NCBI GenBank assembly: GCA_002600635.1
Contig: CP021371.1
Coordinates: 3,661,001 to 3,725,000, forward strand
Length of the DNA: 64,000 bases
DNA from: Rhizobium sp. ACO-34A
Lineage (GTDB): Bacteria > Pseudomonadota > Alphaproteobacteria > Rhizobiales > Rhizobiaceae
Direction: 5' to 3'
In this document: positions 45,294 through 52,312 of the stretch, one piece after another
How the letters are laid out: each line of letters opens with the position of its first letter
How positions within the stretch are numbered: position 1 is the first letter of the stretch
The notes under the pieces: model-generated
What the model was told of the DNA's origin: nothing
The model's input: the letters and a program-made list of their open reading frames with translations, nothing else
Database searches by the model: none
Made by a program: the position numbers and the translations under genes

Positions 45294-45458
45294 ATGCTTT
45301 ACTATGCACTTGTTTTTCTGGTCGTGGCCCTCGTTGCCGGCCTGCTTGGCTTCGGCGGTATTGCGGGCACATCCGCCGGCATTGCCAAGATACTGTTCCT
45401 GGTCTTTATCGTCTTGTTCCTGATCTCGCTTGCCGCACGTCTCTTCCGAAGAGTGTGA
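45294..45458 (+). CDS. DUF1328 small membrane protein (copy 2)
   Basis: This 54-residue paralogue of 42818 has the same [17 protein letters not shown] linker between two hydrophobic segments and a basic end (LFRRV). ATG at 45294 follows ATGGAGGAA. An exact EcfG promoter lies just upstream and a strong terminator just downstream, so it is a one-gene stress-response unit. Function unknown. Confidence 0.88.
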   Translation: MLYYALVFLVVALVAGLLGFGGIAGTSAGIAKILFLVFIVLFLISLAARLFRRV

Positions 45459-45471
45459 CCGGCACAGCCCG

Positions 45472-45518
45472 AAACGCCCCGCATCCGGATCTTCGGTCCG
45501 GATGCGGGGCGTTTTGCG
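45472..45518 (+). terminator. Strong terminator after the second DUF1328 gene
   Basis: Eighteen-base perfect arms at 45472-45489 and 45497-45514, a 7-base loop containing CTTCGG, and a TTTT tract overlapping the end of the right arm. Confidence 0.9.
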
Positions 45519-45588
45519 TTTGAAGTGTTGTTGTTGAATTCGATCATCTCCAGGGCATGCTTCTGCCCTGGAGATCAGACGACGAAGA

Positions 45589-45933
45589 TCAACGCGCGCG
45601 TGTCGTCAGCGCGAACGGATCCGTCGTGGTCCGGTTGTCGGCAAGCGCCTGCGCATTCACCGAAGGCGTCGATCCATGCGACAAACCTGCAAGCTTTACG
45701 GGATCGATGGTCTGGTGGATCTGCGGTCGGCCGGCGAGAAGCTGCGGATCGACGGGAACACAATTGCCATAGATGATCTCGGCGAGTTTTTCCGCTCGCT
45801 CGATCTCACCCGGCATGGCCGCGCGACACTCATCCGTCGACTGGTAGGAGATCACGGCAACGGGTTCATCGAGACAAGTCGTGGTCTCGGGATGGCATGC
45901 AACGAGGATCATCAGTGCTGCGAGCGTATCCAT
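45589..45933 (-). CDS. Hypothetical protein in the EcfG regulon
   Basis: This 114-residue protein of no family I recognise begins MDTLAALMILVACHPETTTC, with a short hydrophobic N-terminus that could be a signal or membrane anchor. Four cysteines in the first ~60 residues suggest disulfides in the periplasm. Basic PFALTTRAR end. ATG at 45933 follows GGGAGA. An exact EcfG promoter ends 25 bases upstream, which is the best functional clue. A longer frame to 45987 would cross that promoter. Confidence 0.72.
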   Translation of the reverse strand: MDTLAALMILVACHPETTTCLDEPVAVISYQSTDECRAAMPGEIERAEKLAEIIYGNCVPVDPQLLAGRPQIHQTIDPVKLAGLSHGSTPSVNAQALADNRTTTDPFALTTRAR

Positions 45934-45958
45934 TTGCGTTCTCCCTGAACGGGACTTT

Positions 45959-45983
45959 AACGCAAAACAAAACCGATAGTTCC
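45959..45983 (-). promoter_or_regulatory. EcfG promoter of the hypothetical gene at 45589
   Basis: Minus strand GGAAC (45983-45979), 16 bases, CGTT (45962-45959): exact consensus. Confidence 0.8.
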
Positions 45984-46050
45984 GCAAAGTATTATTATAA
46001 CACGAAATTGATTTATGGCGGATTGCAGGCCGTCAACCCACTGCTTGTAA

Positions 46051-47106
46051 TTAATTCAAATGAATTATTTCGTGAATATATTGGAGCTTTGCAAAAACCG
46101 GCGCCGAAAGCACGAACGGGTAAAGATCCCTTTGCCCCATGCTTCGGTTGATACTGTTGACCGCAATGGTCAACGGCACCCATGCATCGATCAAAACCTG
46201 AGCATTGACTGCACGATAGCTGTCGAACGTGGTGGTCAGCGCCAGCCCATCGGCATTGGTTTCCGGACTGGTCCTCAAGCCGAAGGCATCCGCGGTATCG
46301 AGCGCATCGACGATGTGGAAGTAGTGCGCCCAGGTCTCGGCGAAGTCTTCCCATGGATGACTTGCGGCATAGGCGCTGATGAAGCCCTGTTCCCAGCCCG
46401 CCGCCGGCCCATTGACGTAATGCCTTTGCAGGGCTTCGCCATAGTCTTCACTCTCGTCTCCGAAGAGCGCCCGAAAACCATCGATAGCGCCCCGGTCACG
46501 GACGAGCTTTTCCCAGAAGTAGTGACCGACCTCATGGCGGAAATGTCCGATCAGCGTGCGGAACGGCTCACCGAGAGAGACCCTGCGCGCCTCGCGTTCG
46601 GCATCCGATGCCTCCGCGACGTTAAGCGTAATCAGACCGCTCGCGTGTCCCGTCAGCACTGGACCGTCAGCGGTTCCACTGCCGTCGGACAGGAATTCGA
46701 AGCCTAGCCCGCCCACAGGGTCGGCAGTCCGGGTAACGAGCGGCAGGCCGAAACGCATCAGCGAATAGAACAGGTAGCGCTTGGCAAGCTCGATCTTCTG
46801 CCAGTTCTCGACGTTCTCGGGAATGTCGAGATCCGGGATCATCAGGTTATGCCGGCAGGCGATGCAGAAGCCGGAAGGATCGCCATCCTCGACCAGCCAG
46901 TTGCATCCTCCCATGACGGCATTCGCACAGGGTTGGAGCAGCACCCCGGGTTCGGAGGGATCGGCCCACCCGCCATCCGGCAAGGCCTGAATGGCAACCA
47001 TGTCGAAATGGCCGGGACGATAGGCGAGCCCCATGCCGCAGGTAACACAGGCATTATTGTCGAAATGCACGACATTGGCGCAATTGCTGCAACTGAATAG
47101 ACGCAT
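46051..47106 (-). CDS. Zinc-ribbon putative zinc peptidase
   Basis: This 351-residue protein begins with a zinc ribbon (CSNCANVVHF and CVTCGMG, with further CNW and CIACRH cysteines at ~70-85). A metalloprotease-like helix FRHEVGHYFWEKL lies near residue 190, with EDFAETWAHYFH about 65 residues on providing further candidate metal ligands. This is the domain order of the COG4307 family, whose substrate is unknown. No signal peptide, so cytoplasmic. The 3' end and the bases beyond it are AT-rich compared with neighbours. Confidence 0.83.
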   Translation of the reverse strand: MRLFSCSNCANVVHFDNNACVTCGMGLAYRPGHFDMVAIQALPDGGWADPSEPGVLLQPCANAVMGGCNWLVEDGDPSGFCIACRHNLMIPDLDIPENVENWQKIELAKRYLFYSLMRFGLPLVTRTADPVGGLGFEFLSDGSGTADGPVLTGHASGLITLNVAEASDAEREARRVSLGEPFRTLIGHFRHEVGHYFWEKLVRDRGAIDGFRALFGDESEDYGEALQRHYVNGPAAGWEQGFISAYAASHPWEDFAETWAHYFHIVDALDTADAFGLRTSPETNADGLALTTTFDSYRAVNAQVLIDAWVPLTIAVNSINRSMGQRDLYPFVLSAPVFAKLQYIHEIIHLN

Positions 47107-47194
47107 CGGGGCTCCGTCACATTCGGGAGAAATAAGAGATTCAAACTGCGTCCTGGCAGACCGAAACCCGCAGGCACAAGAGACCTGTCGTCGT

Positions 47195-48193
47195 TCAATC
47201 CACGGCTTCGAGCGGGAACCTGAGTTCGTAGCGGACCTCGCCAGCCTCCAGCGTGTGAGCCGCCGACCCGTTCACCGAAGACGGCACCACGCGCTCCAGC
47301 ACCGTACTGCCGAAACGGGCCGCGCGGGAAGCCTCCACGCTTTCGCCATCCATCTTGTCGAGAGGTTCTTTCCACAGGATGCGGATCTCCGGCCCCTTTT
47401 CGCCATCGACCCGCGAGCAACTCACCTCGATCGGTCTGCGGCGGGCGACGAAGTCGCCATGGCTGACCGCGTTGACGATGAGTTCGTGCAGCGCAAGCCC
47501 GATATGCAGCGAGGCATTCGGTGTCAGAAGAATATCCTCGCCGGTGGCACGCACGAGATCGCGATTATCCGGCACATAGCGTTCCACCTGCTGCCTCAGC
47601 AGATCGCGGAAATAGGCGCCGCGCCAGCTGGAATCGGTGATCAGGTCCTGGGACTGGGAAAGCGCATGCAGCCGCCCGCGGAACTTGCCGAGGAACATTT
47701 CCAGCGTCCCGGAATAGCGCGCGGTCTGCGAAGCAATGCTCTGGATGATCGCCAGCAGGTTCTTGGAACGATGGCTGACCTCGCGCAGAAGAGCACGCAG
47801 CAGCCGCTCGCGCCGGCGGTCCTCGGTGCGATCGAGAACGATCGTCATCATGTGCAGCTTGCCGTTCGACATCTCGATCAGCCGACAGCGGAATTCGAAG
47901 AAGGTGTCGTCACCGGATTCGATCTCCAGTTCGGCCCGGTCTCCGGGCTTGTTCAGGCCCGCTTTCAACTCCACCAGGCGCGCACCGATATCAGCCCCGA
48001 AGATTGCCTCGTCGCTCGGCTCGGTGCCGGCAGGTAGAGACCAGCGCGGCGGCAGAGTCGTGATGCAGACATACTTGCCCTGACAATCCTGCAGGGTAAG
48101 GCTGGCGCTCATATCGATCAGGGCGGTTATGAAAAACTCGCGCAACTGCTCATCGCCACGCCGAGGTTCAAACCATGTCAACCGATGGACCAA
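47195..48193 (-). CDS. HWE/HisKA_2-type sensor histidine kinase (candidate PhyR kinase)
   Basis: This 332-residue soluble kinase has a PAS-like N-terminus (residues ~25-130), the phosphoacceptor block LREVSHRSKNLLAIIQSIAS near 145 and an ATP-binding domain with LALHELIVNAVSHGDF near 235. HWE and HisKA_2 kinases feed PhyR in rhizobia. It lies 100 bases downstream of phyR on the same strand, so co-expression is likely. Start uncertain: TTG at 48193 has a GGGAAG very close by, and ATG at 48112 has no ribosome site. Confidence 0.82.
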   Translation of the reverse strand: MVHRLTWFEPRRGDEQLREFFITALIDMSASLTLQDCQGKYVCITTLPPRWSLPAGTEPSDEAIFGADIGARLVELKAGLNKPGDRAELEIESGDDTFFEFRCRLIEMSNGKLHMMTIVLDRTEDRRRERLLRALLREVSHRSKNLLAIIQSIASQTARYSGTLEMFLGKFRGRLHALSQSQDLITDSSWRGAYFRDLLRQQVERYVPDNRDLVRATGEDILLTPNASLHIGLALHELIVNAVSHGDFVARRRPIEVSCSRVDGEKGPEIRILWKEPLDKMDGESVEASRAARFGSTVLERVVPSSVNGSAAHTLEAGEVRYELRFPLEAVD

Positions 48194-48292
48194 CTTCCCA
48201 CTCCGTCGCCCCCGGCTTCCACTTCCGGCTGCGTTCCCGTGTTGCCGGTCGCAGAGGTCACCCTCCAGGACCGTTGTCTTCTGTCAGGACTT

Positions 48293-49087
48293 TCAGGCTT
48301 GCTCGGCCACCCGCTCGTTGAAGAACAGCGCCTGGCTGATCAACGCCTTCACCATGTCCGGATTGAACGGCTTGGTGACCAGGAAGGCCGGCTCCGGACG
48401 TTCGCCCGTCAGCAGACGTTCCGGAAAGGCGGTGATGAAAATCACCGGTACCGAATCGACCTTCAGGATATCGTTCACAGCGTCGATGCCGGAACTGCCA
48501 TCCGCGAGCTGGATGTCGGCCAGCACCATCTTCGGGCTGGTGCGATTGTAGAGATCGACCGCCTCTCCGTGGGTGCGGGCAATGCCGGTGACGCGGTGAC
48601 CAAGATCTTCCACCATCTGCTCGATATCGAGCGCGATCAATGGCTCGTCCTCGATGATCATCACATCGGTCGCCACCTGTCGGGAAATCTCGACGGAGGC
48701 CTCGTTGAACAGCGCGCTGAACTCTTCGTCACTGACGCCGAGGATCTCTGCAGCCTCCGTCGGGGTAAAACCCTCGACGGTGATCAGCAGGAAGGCGTGA
48801 CGTGCCCGCGTCGGGACTGCGGAAAGGTTGGCGGCGGCACGCTTTTCCCAGGCAAAGGGCGACACGACTTCCGGGATTTCGACCGAAGTCGAATCGAAAA
48901 TCGTAACGAAAAGCCTGTAGAGTGACACGCGGTCATCGCCCGACTTCGGGAAGATGGATATATCCTCGATCAGTGCTTCGAGAACGGCCGCCACATAGGC
49001 ATCGCCGGATGTCTGCGACCCTGTTACGGCGCGGGCATAGCGTCGAAGATAGGGCAGATGGGCAGCAACGCGGGCAGTCAGTGACAT
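48293..49087 (-). CDS. phyR: PhyR response regulator (anti-anti-sigma factor)
   Basis: This 264-residue two-domain protein has an N-terminal sigma-like domain (LPYLRRYARAVTGSQTSGD and RARHAFLLITVEGFTPTEAA) and a C-terminal receiver (VMIIEDEPLIALDIE, phospho-aspartate in MVLADIQLADGSSG, VIFITAF, VTKPFNP). When phosphorylated, the sigma-like part mimics EcfG and sequesters NepR. All receiver residues are intact, unlike the protein at 44001. An exact EcfG promoter lies upstream. Confidence 0.93.
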   Translation of the reverse strand: MSLTARVAAHLPYLRRYARAVTGSQTSGDAYVAAVLEALIEDISIFPKSGDDRVSLYRLFVTIFDSTSVEIPEVVSPFAWEKRAAANLSAVPTRARHAFLLITVEGFTPTEAAEILGVSDEEFSALFNEASVEISRQVATDVMIIEDEPLIALDIEQMVEDLGHRVTGIARTHGEAVDLYNRTSPKMVLADIQLADGSSGIDAVNDILKVDSVPVIFITAFPERLLTGERPEPAFLVTKPFNPDMVKALISQALFFNERVAEQA

Positions 49088-49134
49088 GCAAGTCCTCCAA
49101 TCAGGATCATGGTATGATTATATCTTCGGCTGGG

Positions 49135-49159
49135 AACGTACCCCGGCAAAAATAGTTCC
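49135..49159 (-). promoter_or_regulatory. EcfG promoter of phyR
   Basis: Minus strand GGAAC (49159-49155), 16 bases, CGTT (49138-49135): exact consensus, about 48 bases from the phyR start. The plus strand of the same stretch reads GGAAC-N16-AGTT (49133-49157), so the site may also fire towards the second nepR. Confidence 0.82.
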
Positions 49160-49240
49160 CTCCCTGAGGAACTTTTTTCACCGGATTTGCTTACCGTATT
49201 AATTTCATTTTCGCCGACACGCTCAACGGACTTCAGGATC

Positions 49241-49429
49241 ATGGCAGGCAAGAATTCGGGCCGCAAGGATGGCCCCCGGACCGCCGAAACGAGAAAACAG
49301 AACGACAACGCCCTTATCGCCTCCAAGCTTCGCAGCTACTACGACAGCATCATCGAGGAGGGCACGCCGCCGCATTTTCTCGATCTTCTCGAGCGTCTGG
49401 ACGAGGCGGAGCGAAGCAGCAAGGAATAG
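49241..49429 (+). CDS. NepR-like anti-sigma factor (copy 2)
   Basis: This 62-residue protein has a basic N-terminus and the NepR core IASKLRSYYDSIIEEGTPPH, then FLDLLERLDEAE. It is divergent from phyR and not linked to a sigma gene. It differs from copy 1 in having TPPH where copy 1 has IPDR, which may change EcfG or PhyR affinity. S. meliloti also has two such proteins (RsiA1 and RsiA2). ATG at 49241 has a modest AGGA site; an upstream start at 49187 would cross the promoter region. Confidence 0.82.
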   Translation: MAGKNSGRKDGPRTAETRKQNDNALIASKLRSYYDSIIEEGTPPHFLDLLERLDEAERSSKE

Positions 49430-49477
49430 CGGCGTAAACCGCCCCCTCGCCTGCCCTTGGAAGCTGGCGGCCAGCCG

Positions 49478-49933
49478 CTATTTCGCGGGCGGCCGTCCGA
49501 ATCCCCGACTTTTCGCCAGAACATAGACGAAGGCCGCAACAAGCGCCGTCGATGCGATGGGGCTCTGGCGCACCATCTCGGGCAGCTCCCGCATCAGGCC
49601 GCTCGCCAGCGGATCCACCTGGCTGCGCATCGCAAGCTGACGGGCGATCCGCGCCTGTTCCGTCTGACGGTTCAAGACTGCAACCACGGCAAGCGTTACC
49701 AGCGCCGCGGCGACTGCCGCTGCGGCCACCACGAGAGCGGCGGCAACCGGACCGGCTTCCGCGGAAACCCAGAGTGCCAGCGCCGTCACCAGCGCCCCAT
49801 AGGCCGTGAGCAGGAACAGCGCGATCAGCGCTCCGCCAAGGGCGGAGCGCTTCGTTTCGACGATCGTCGAGCGCATGTCGACCTGCCCCAATGCGAGGCC
49901 CAGTATCTGTGCGATCATTCCGTTCATGCTCAC
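49478..49933 (-). CDS. YqjE-like membrane protein (holin-3_6 superfamily type)
   Basis: This protein of about 151 residues has two central hydrophobic hairpin helices (GALIALFLLTAYGALVTALA, then GPVAAALVVAAAAVAAALVT) and a third weaker segment near the C-terminus. It follows the DUF883 gene with a GTGA overlap; ATG at 49927 is an alternative start. The pair matches the yqjD-yqjE arrangement of enterobacteria. The holin label reflects fold family only; no lysis role is implied. Confidence 0.72.
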   Translation of the reverse strand: MSMNGMIAQILGLALGQVDMRSTIVETKRSALGGALIALFLLTAYGALVTALALWVSAEAGPVAAALVVAAAAVAAALVTLAVVAVLNRQTEQARIARQLAMRSQVDPLASGLMRELPEMVRQSPIASTALVAAFVYVLAKSRGFGRPPAK

Positions 49934-50292
49934 CGCCGCGTCAGCAGGGCTGCGACGAACCCGATGCCGGCGGCAACGGCGACCGACTGGAAGGGACGGC
50001 TGCGGATATGCGCTTCCAGATCCTGTTCCGCAGCGGCAAGGCCGGTGCGGGCGGTATCGACATACTGCGCGGAAGCTTCCGCGACATCGGCGCCAAGCTG
50101 GCTCGCGCGATCGCCCGCTTCCTTGAGCTTGCCGTTTCCGAACGAAGCCAGCGTCTGGGTGAGTGCTGCGATATCGTTCCTGAGCTTTTCGAGTTCGGCC
50201 TGCACATCCTCGACCGTGGCGTCACCATTACCCTTGCCGCGACCTTCGGCGGCAAGGCCGTTTGCCTTTTCCGTGCCCGATACTGAAGCCAT
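49930..50292 (-). CDS. DUF883 (ElaB/YqjD family) protein
   Basis: This 120-residue protein has a helical stalk (VEDVQAELEKLRNDIAALTQ and following, ~residues 25-95) and a C-terminal membrane anchor ending VAAGIGFVAALLTRR. ElaB/YqjD proteins tether ribosomes to the membrane in stationary phase in E. coli. ATG at 50292 follows AAAGGAGAT. An EcfG-like promoter (GGAAC-N17-TGTT) lies at 50329-50354, divergent from the CsbD gene. Confidence 0.85.
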   Translation of the reverse strand: MASVSGTEKANGLAAEGRGKGNGDATVEDVQAELEKLRNDIAALTQTLASFGNGKLKEAGDRASQLGADVAEASAQYVDTARTGLAAAEQDLEAHIRSRPFQSVAVAAGIGFVAALLTRR

Positions 50293-50328
50293 CTGACATC
50301 TCCTTTGTTTTATCGTTCCGGTCCATAG

Positions 50329-50354
50329 AACACCCATTGGCACGGATCGGTTCC
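50329..50354 (-). promoter_or_regulatory. Probable EcfG promoter of the DUF883-yqjE operon
   Basis: Minus strand GGAAC (50354-50350), 17 bases, TGTT (50332-50329): one mismatch from consensus. Confidence 0.6.
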
Positions 50355-50454
50355 AGAAAGATCTGCTTTTTCCGAGATGGCAAGAGACAAATGAGACGCA
50401 GGCGGATCTGTCCATGTTCCAGGACCTGCGCTTTCGGGCTGCGATTTATGAAGT

Positions 50455-50479
50455 GGAACCTCACCCGGCCTGAGGCGTT
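50455..50479 (+). promoter_or_regulatory. EcfG promoter of the CsbD-like gene
   Basis: GGAAC (50455-50459), 16 bases, CGTT (50476-50479): exact consensus, 53 bases upstream of the start codon. Confidence 0.85.
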
Positions 50480-50532
50480 GATCCTCGGAGATCGCGACCT
50501 CTGAAAGTGAACCAAACCCAAGGAGACTGAAG

Positions 50533-50730
50533 ATGAACTGGAATCAGATCGAAGGTAATTGGCAGCAGTTCAAGGGCAAGGCGCAGGCCCAGTGGGGCAA
50601 GCTCACCGGCGACGACCTCGATGTCATCAACGGTAACCGGAAGCAGCTCTCGGGCAAGATCCAGGAAGCCTATGGCAAGACCCAGGAAGAAGCCGACCGC
50701 GAAATCGACACCTGGCTCGGCCGTCACTAG
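50533..50730 (+). CDS. CsbD-like stress protein
   Basis: This 65-residue soluble protein with the CsbD pattern MNWNQIEGNWQQFKGKAQAQ, WGKLTGDDL, and GKIQEAYGKTQEEADREI. CsbD proteins are among the most strongly induced EcfG targets in alphaproteobacteria and SigB targets in Bacillus; biochemical role unknown. ATG at 50533 follows AGGAGA. Exact EcfG promoter upstream, terminator at 50842. Confidence 0.9.
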   Translation: MNWNQIEGNWQQFKGKAQAQWGKLTGDDLDVINGNRKQLSGKIQEAYGKTQEEADREIDTWLGRH

Positions 50731-50741
50731 AGCATTTCCAG

Positions 50742-50761
50742 CCGAAGCGCGATCGCTTCGG
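50742..50761. repeat. Short palindrome of the rhizobial AGCATTTCC repeat type
   Basis: CCGAAGCG-CGAT-CGCTTCGG is a perfect hairpin preceded by AGAGCATTTCCAG, a frequent rhizobial intergenic repeat start. Confidence 0.5.
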
Positions 50762-50841
50762 CGTCGGACAATGCGGTAAAGACAAAACGCTATCACGACG
50801 ACAATTCGTCATTGACGCCGCCTGATGAACAGGGCACAGGG

Positions 50842-50869
50842 CCTCCCCGCCGATGCGGGGAGGTTTTTT
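50842..50869 (+). terminator. Terminator after the CsbD-like gene
   Basis: CCTCCCCGC pairs perfectly with GCGGGGAGG around CGAT, followed by six T. Confidence 0.92.
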
Positions 50870-50887
50870 GTTGTCACGACACCGTCA

Positions 50888-52258
50888 TCAATGGCTGGAA
50901 ACCGTCTTTCCATCGACCCACACGGTCGCGATATTCGCCTTCGATGCCGTGAAGACGATTTTCTGGAGAATGCCGTCGCCGCTGTCGAACTCGTCCCACA
51001 GACGCATCGACCCCGCCTTCGCCGTGGTATCGATGACGATGGCGTCGAACCGATATCCCGGTGAAAACTGCCCGACCGGCAGGTCGAGCGCCTTGCCACC
51101 GCCGGCCGTGGCCACATGGAAGGCATGGCGGAAATCGATCCGTGCCGGCTGGCCATTGGCCCTTGTCGCCGCATCCACCGCCGGGTCCACACCCGTCTCC
51201 AGCAAGCGTGACACCGTCACCGCCGCGCGGCAGTTTTCCAGCATGGAAGCGCTCGGCCCGCCCGAGATATCGGTACCTAGACCGACATGCAGCCCCTTTT
51301 CCAGCGCGGCCCTGAGCGGGAAAACCGCGCCGGCGAAATAGGCGTTGGACAGCGGGCAATGGGCCACGGCCGCCTCCCGCACCCTGATCTTTTCCATGTC
51401 GCTCGCGGTCAGCAGATTGGAATGGGCGAGCATGGTATGCCGTCCGAGCAGGCCGAAACGGTCGAGGCTTTCCGTATCCGTCATGCCATGCCGGGACAGC
51501 ACGTAACCATGCTCCCAGTCGCTTTCCGAGCAATGGGTCTGCACATGGCAGCCGCATTCCCCGGCAATCGCGCCAAGCCCTTCCAGCGTTGCATCGGTGC
51601 AGGACGGTATGAAGCGCGGCGTGACGACCGGCTTGACCAGACCCGCCGCGTTATCCGGATGCATGCGGACATAATCGATCAGCGCCCGCGTGCCGTCGAG
51701 CGCCGCATCGACCGACGCATCGCGGTAATAGTCCGGGCAGCTCTCGGCATTGTCCATCGCCACCTTGCCGATCAGCGCACGCTGGCCCTTTTCGAGGCAG
51801 GTGTCCACCAGCGCCCGCGTCGCGTCCTGATGCACGGTTGCGAAATAGAGCGTTGTCGTCGTGCCGTTGGCGATCAGGTCCTCGACCAGCAGCCCATAGG
51901 CCCGTTTTGCAAAAGCGAGATCGGCATAGCGGGCTTCCAGCGGGAAGGTATATTTCTGCAGCCAGACCTCCAGCGGCACGTCGAGCGCGCCGCCGAGCTG
52001 CGGATACTGCGGCGCATGCACATGGCAATCGACAAAGCCCGGCAGAAGATACGAGCCCTCCGGCAGCCGCTCCAGTCGGCCCTCGGCAACGGCCCGCGCC
52101 TTCAGCGCGTCGTAATCCGCTGCGCCACGGCGCGTGACCGACAGGATCGCCCCTTCGCCATCGACCGCGATCAGCGCATCTTCCAGAACATCGACCTCGC
52201 CCGCGACGGGCGCATGAAAGCCGGAGGCCAGAAGGACCTTGTCGCGCATGTCTGCCAT
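50888..52258 (-). CDS. guaD: Guanine deaminase
   Basis: This 456-residue amidohydrolase has LLPGFVDCHVHAPQYPQLG at residues ~71-90 (metal-binding HxH), THCSESDWEHGYV near 235, HSNLL near 280 and LGTDISGGPS near 330, the GuaD set. It hydrolyses guanine to xanthine and ammonia. Some enzymes of this type accept N-methylated or oxidised guanines. It is the last gene of the long minus-strand purine operon, following a related amidohydrolase by 54 bases. Confidence 0.9.
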   Translation of the reverse strand: MADMRDKVLLASGFHAPVAGEVDVLEDALIAVDGEGAILSVTRRGAADYDALKARAVAEGRLERLPEGSYLLPGFVDCHVHAPQYPQLGGALDVPLEVWLQKYTFPLEARYADLAFAKRAYGLLVEDLIANGTTTTLYFATVHQDATRALVDTCLEKGQRALIGKVAMDNAESCPDYYRDASVDAALDGTRALIDYVRMHPDNAAGLVKPVVTPRFIPSCTDATLEGLGAIAGECGCHVQTHCSESDWEHGYVLSRHGMTDTESLDRFGLLGRHTMLAHSNLLTASDMEKIRVREAAVAHCPLSNAYFAGAVFPLRAALEKGLHVGLGTDISGGPSASMLENCRAAVTVSRLLETGVDPAVDAATRANGQPARIDFRHAFHVATAGGGKALDLPVGQFSPGYRFDAIVIDTTAKAGSMRLWDEFDSGDGILQKIVFTASKANIATVWVDGKTVSSH

Positions 52259-52312
52259 GAAAACTCCTGTGACGAGGAAAAGCCGGATCGGAAACCGGAC
52301 GTGAGCCGCGTC

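Noticed and set aside
49478..49933. Holin-like gene as evidence of a phage remnant
   Set aside because: It is coupled to a DUF883 gene in the yqjD-yqjE arrangement behind a stress promoter, with no other phage gene nearby.
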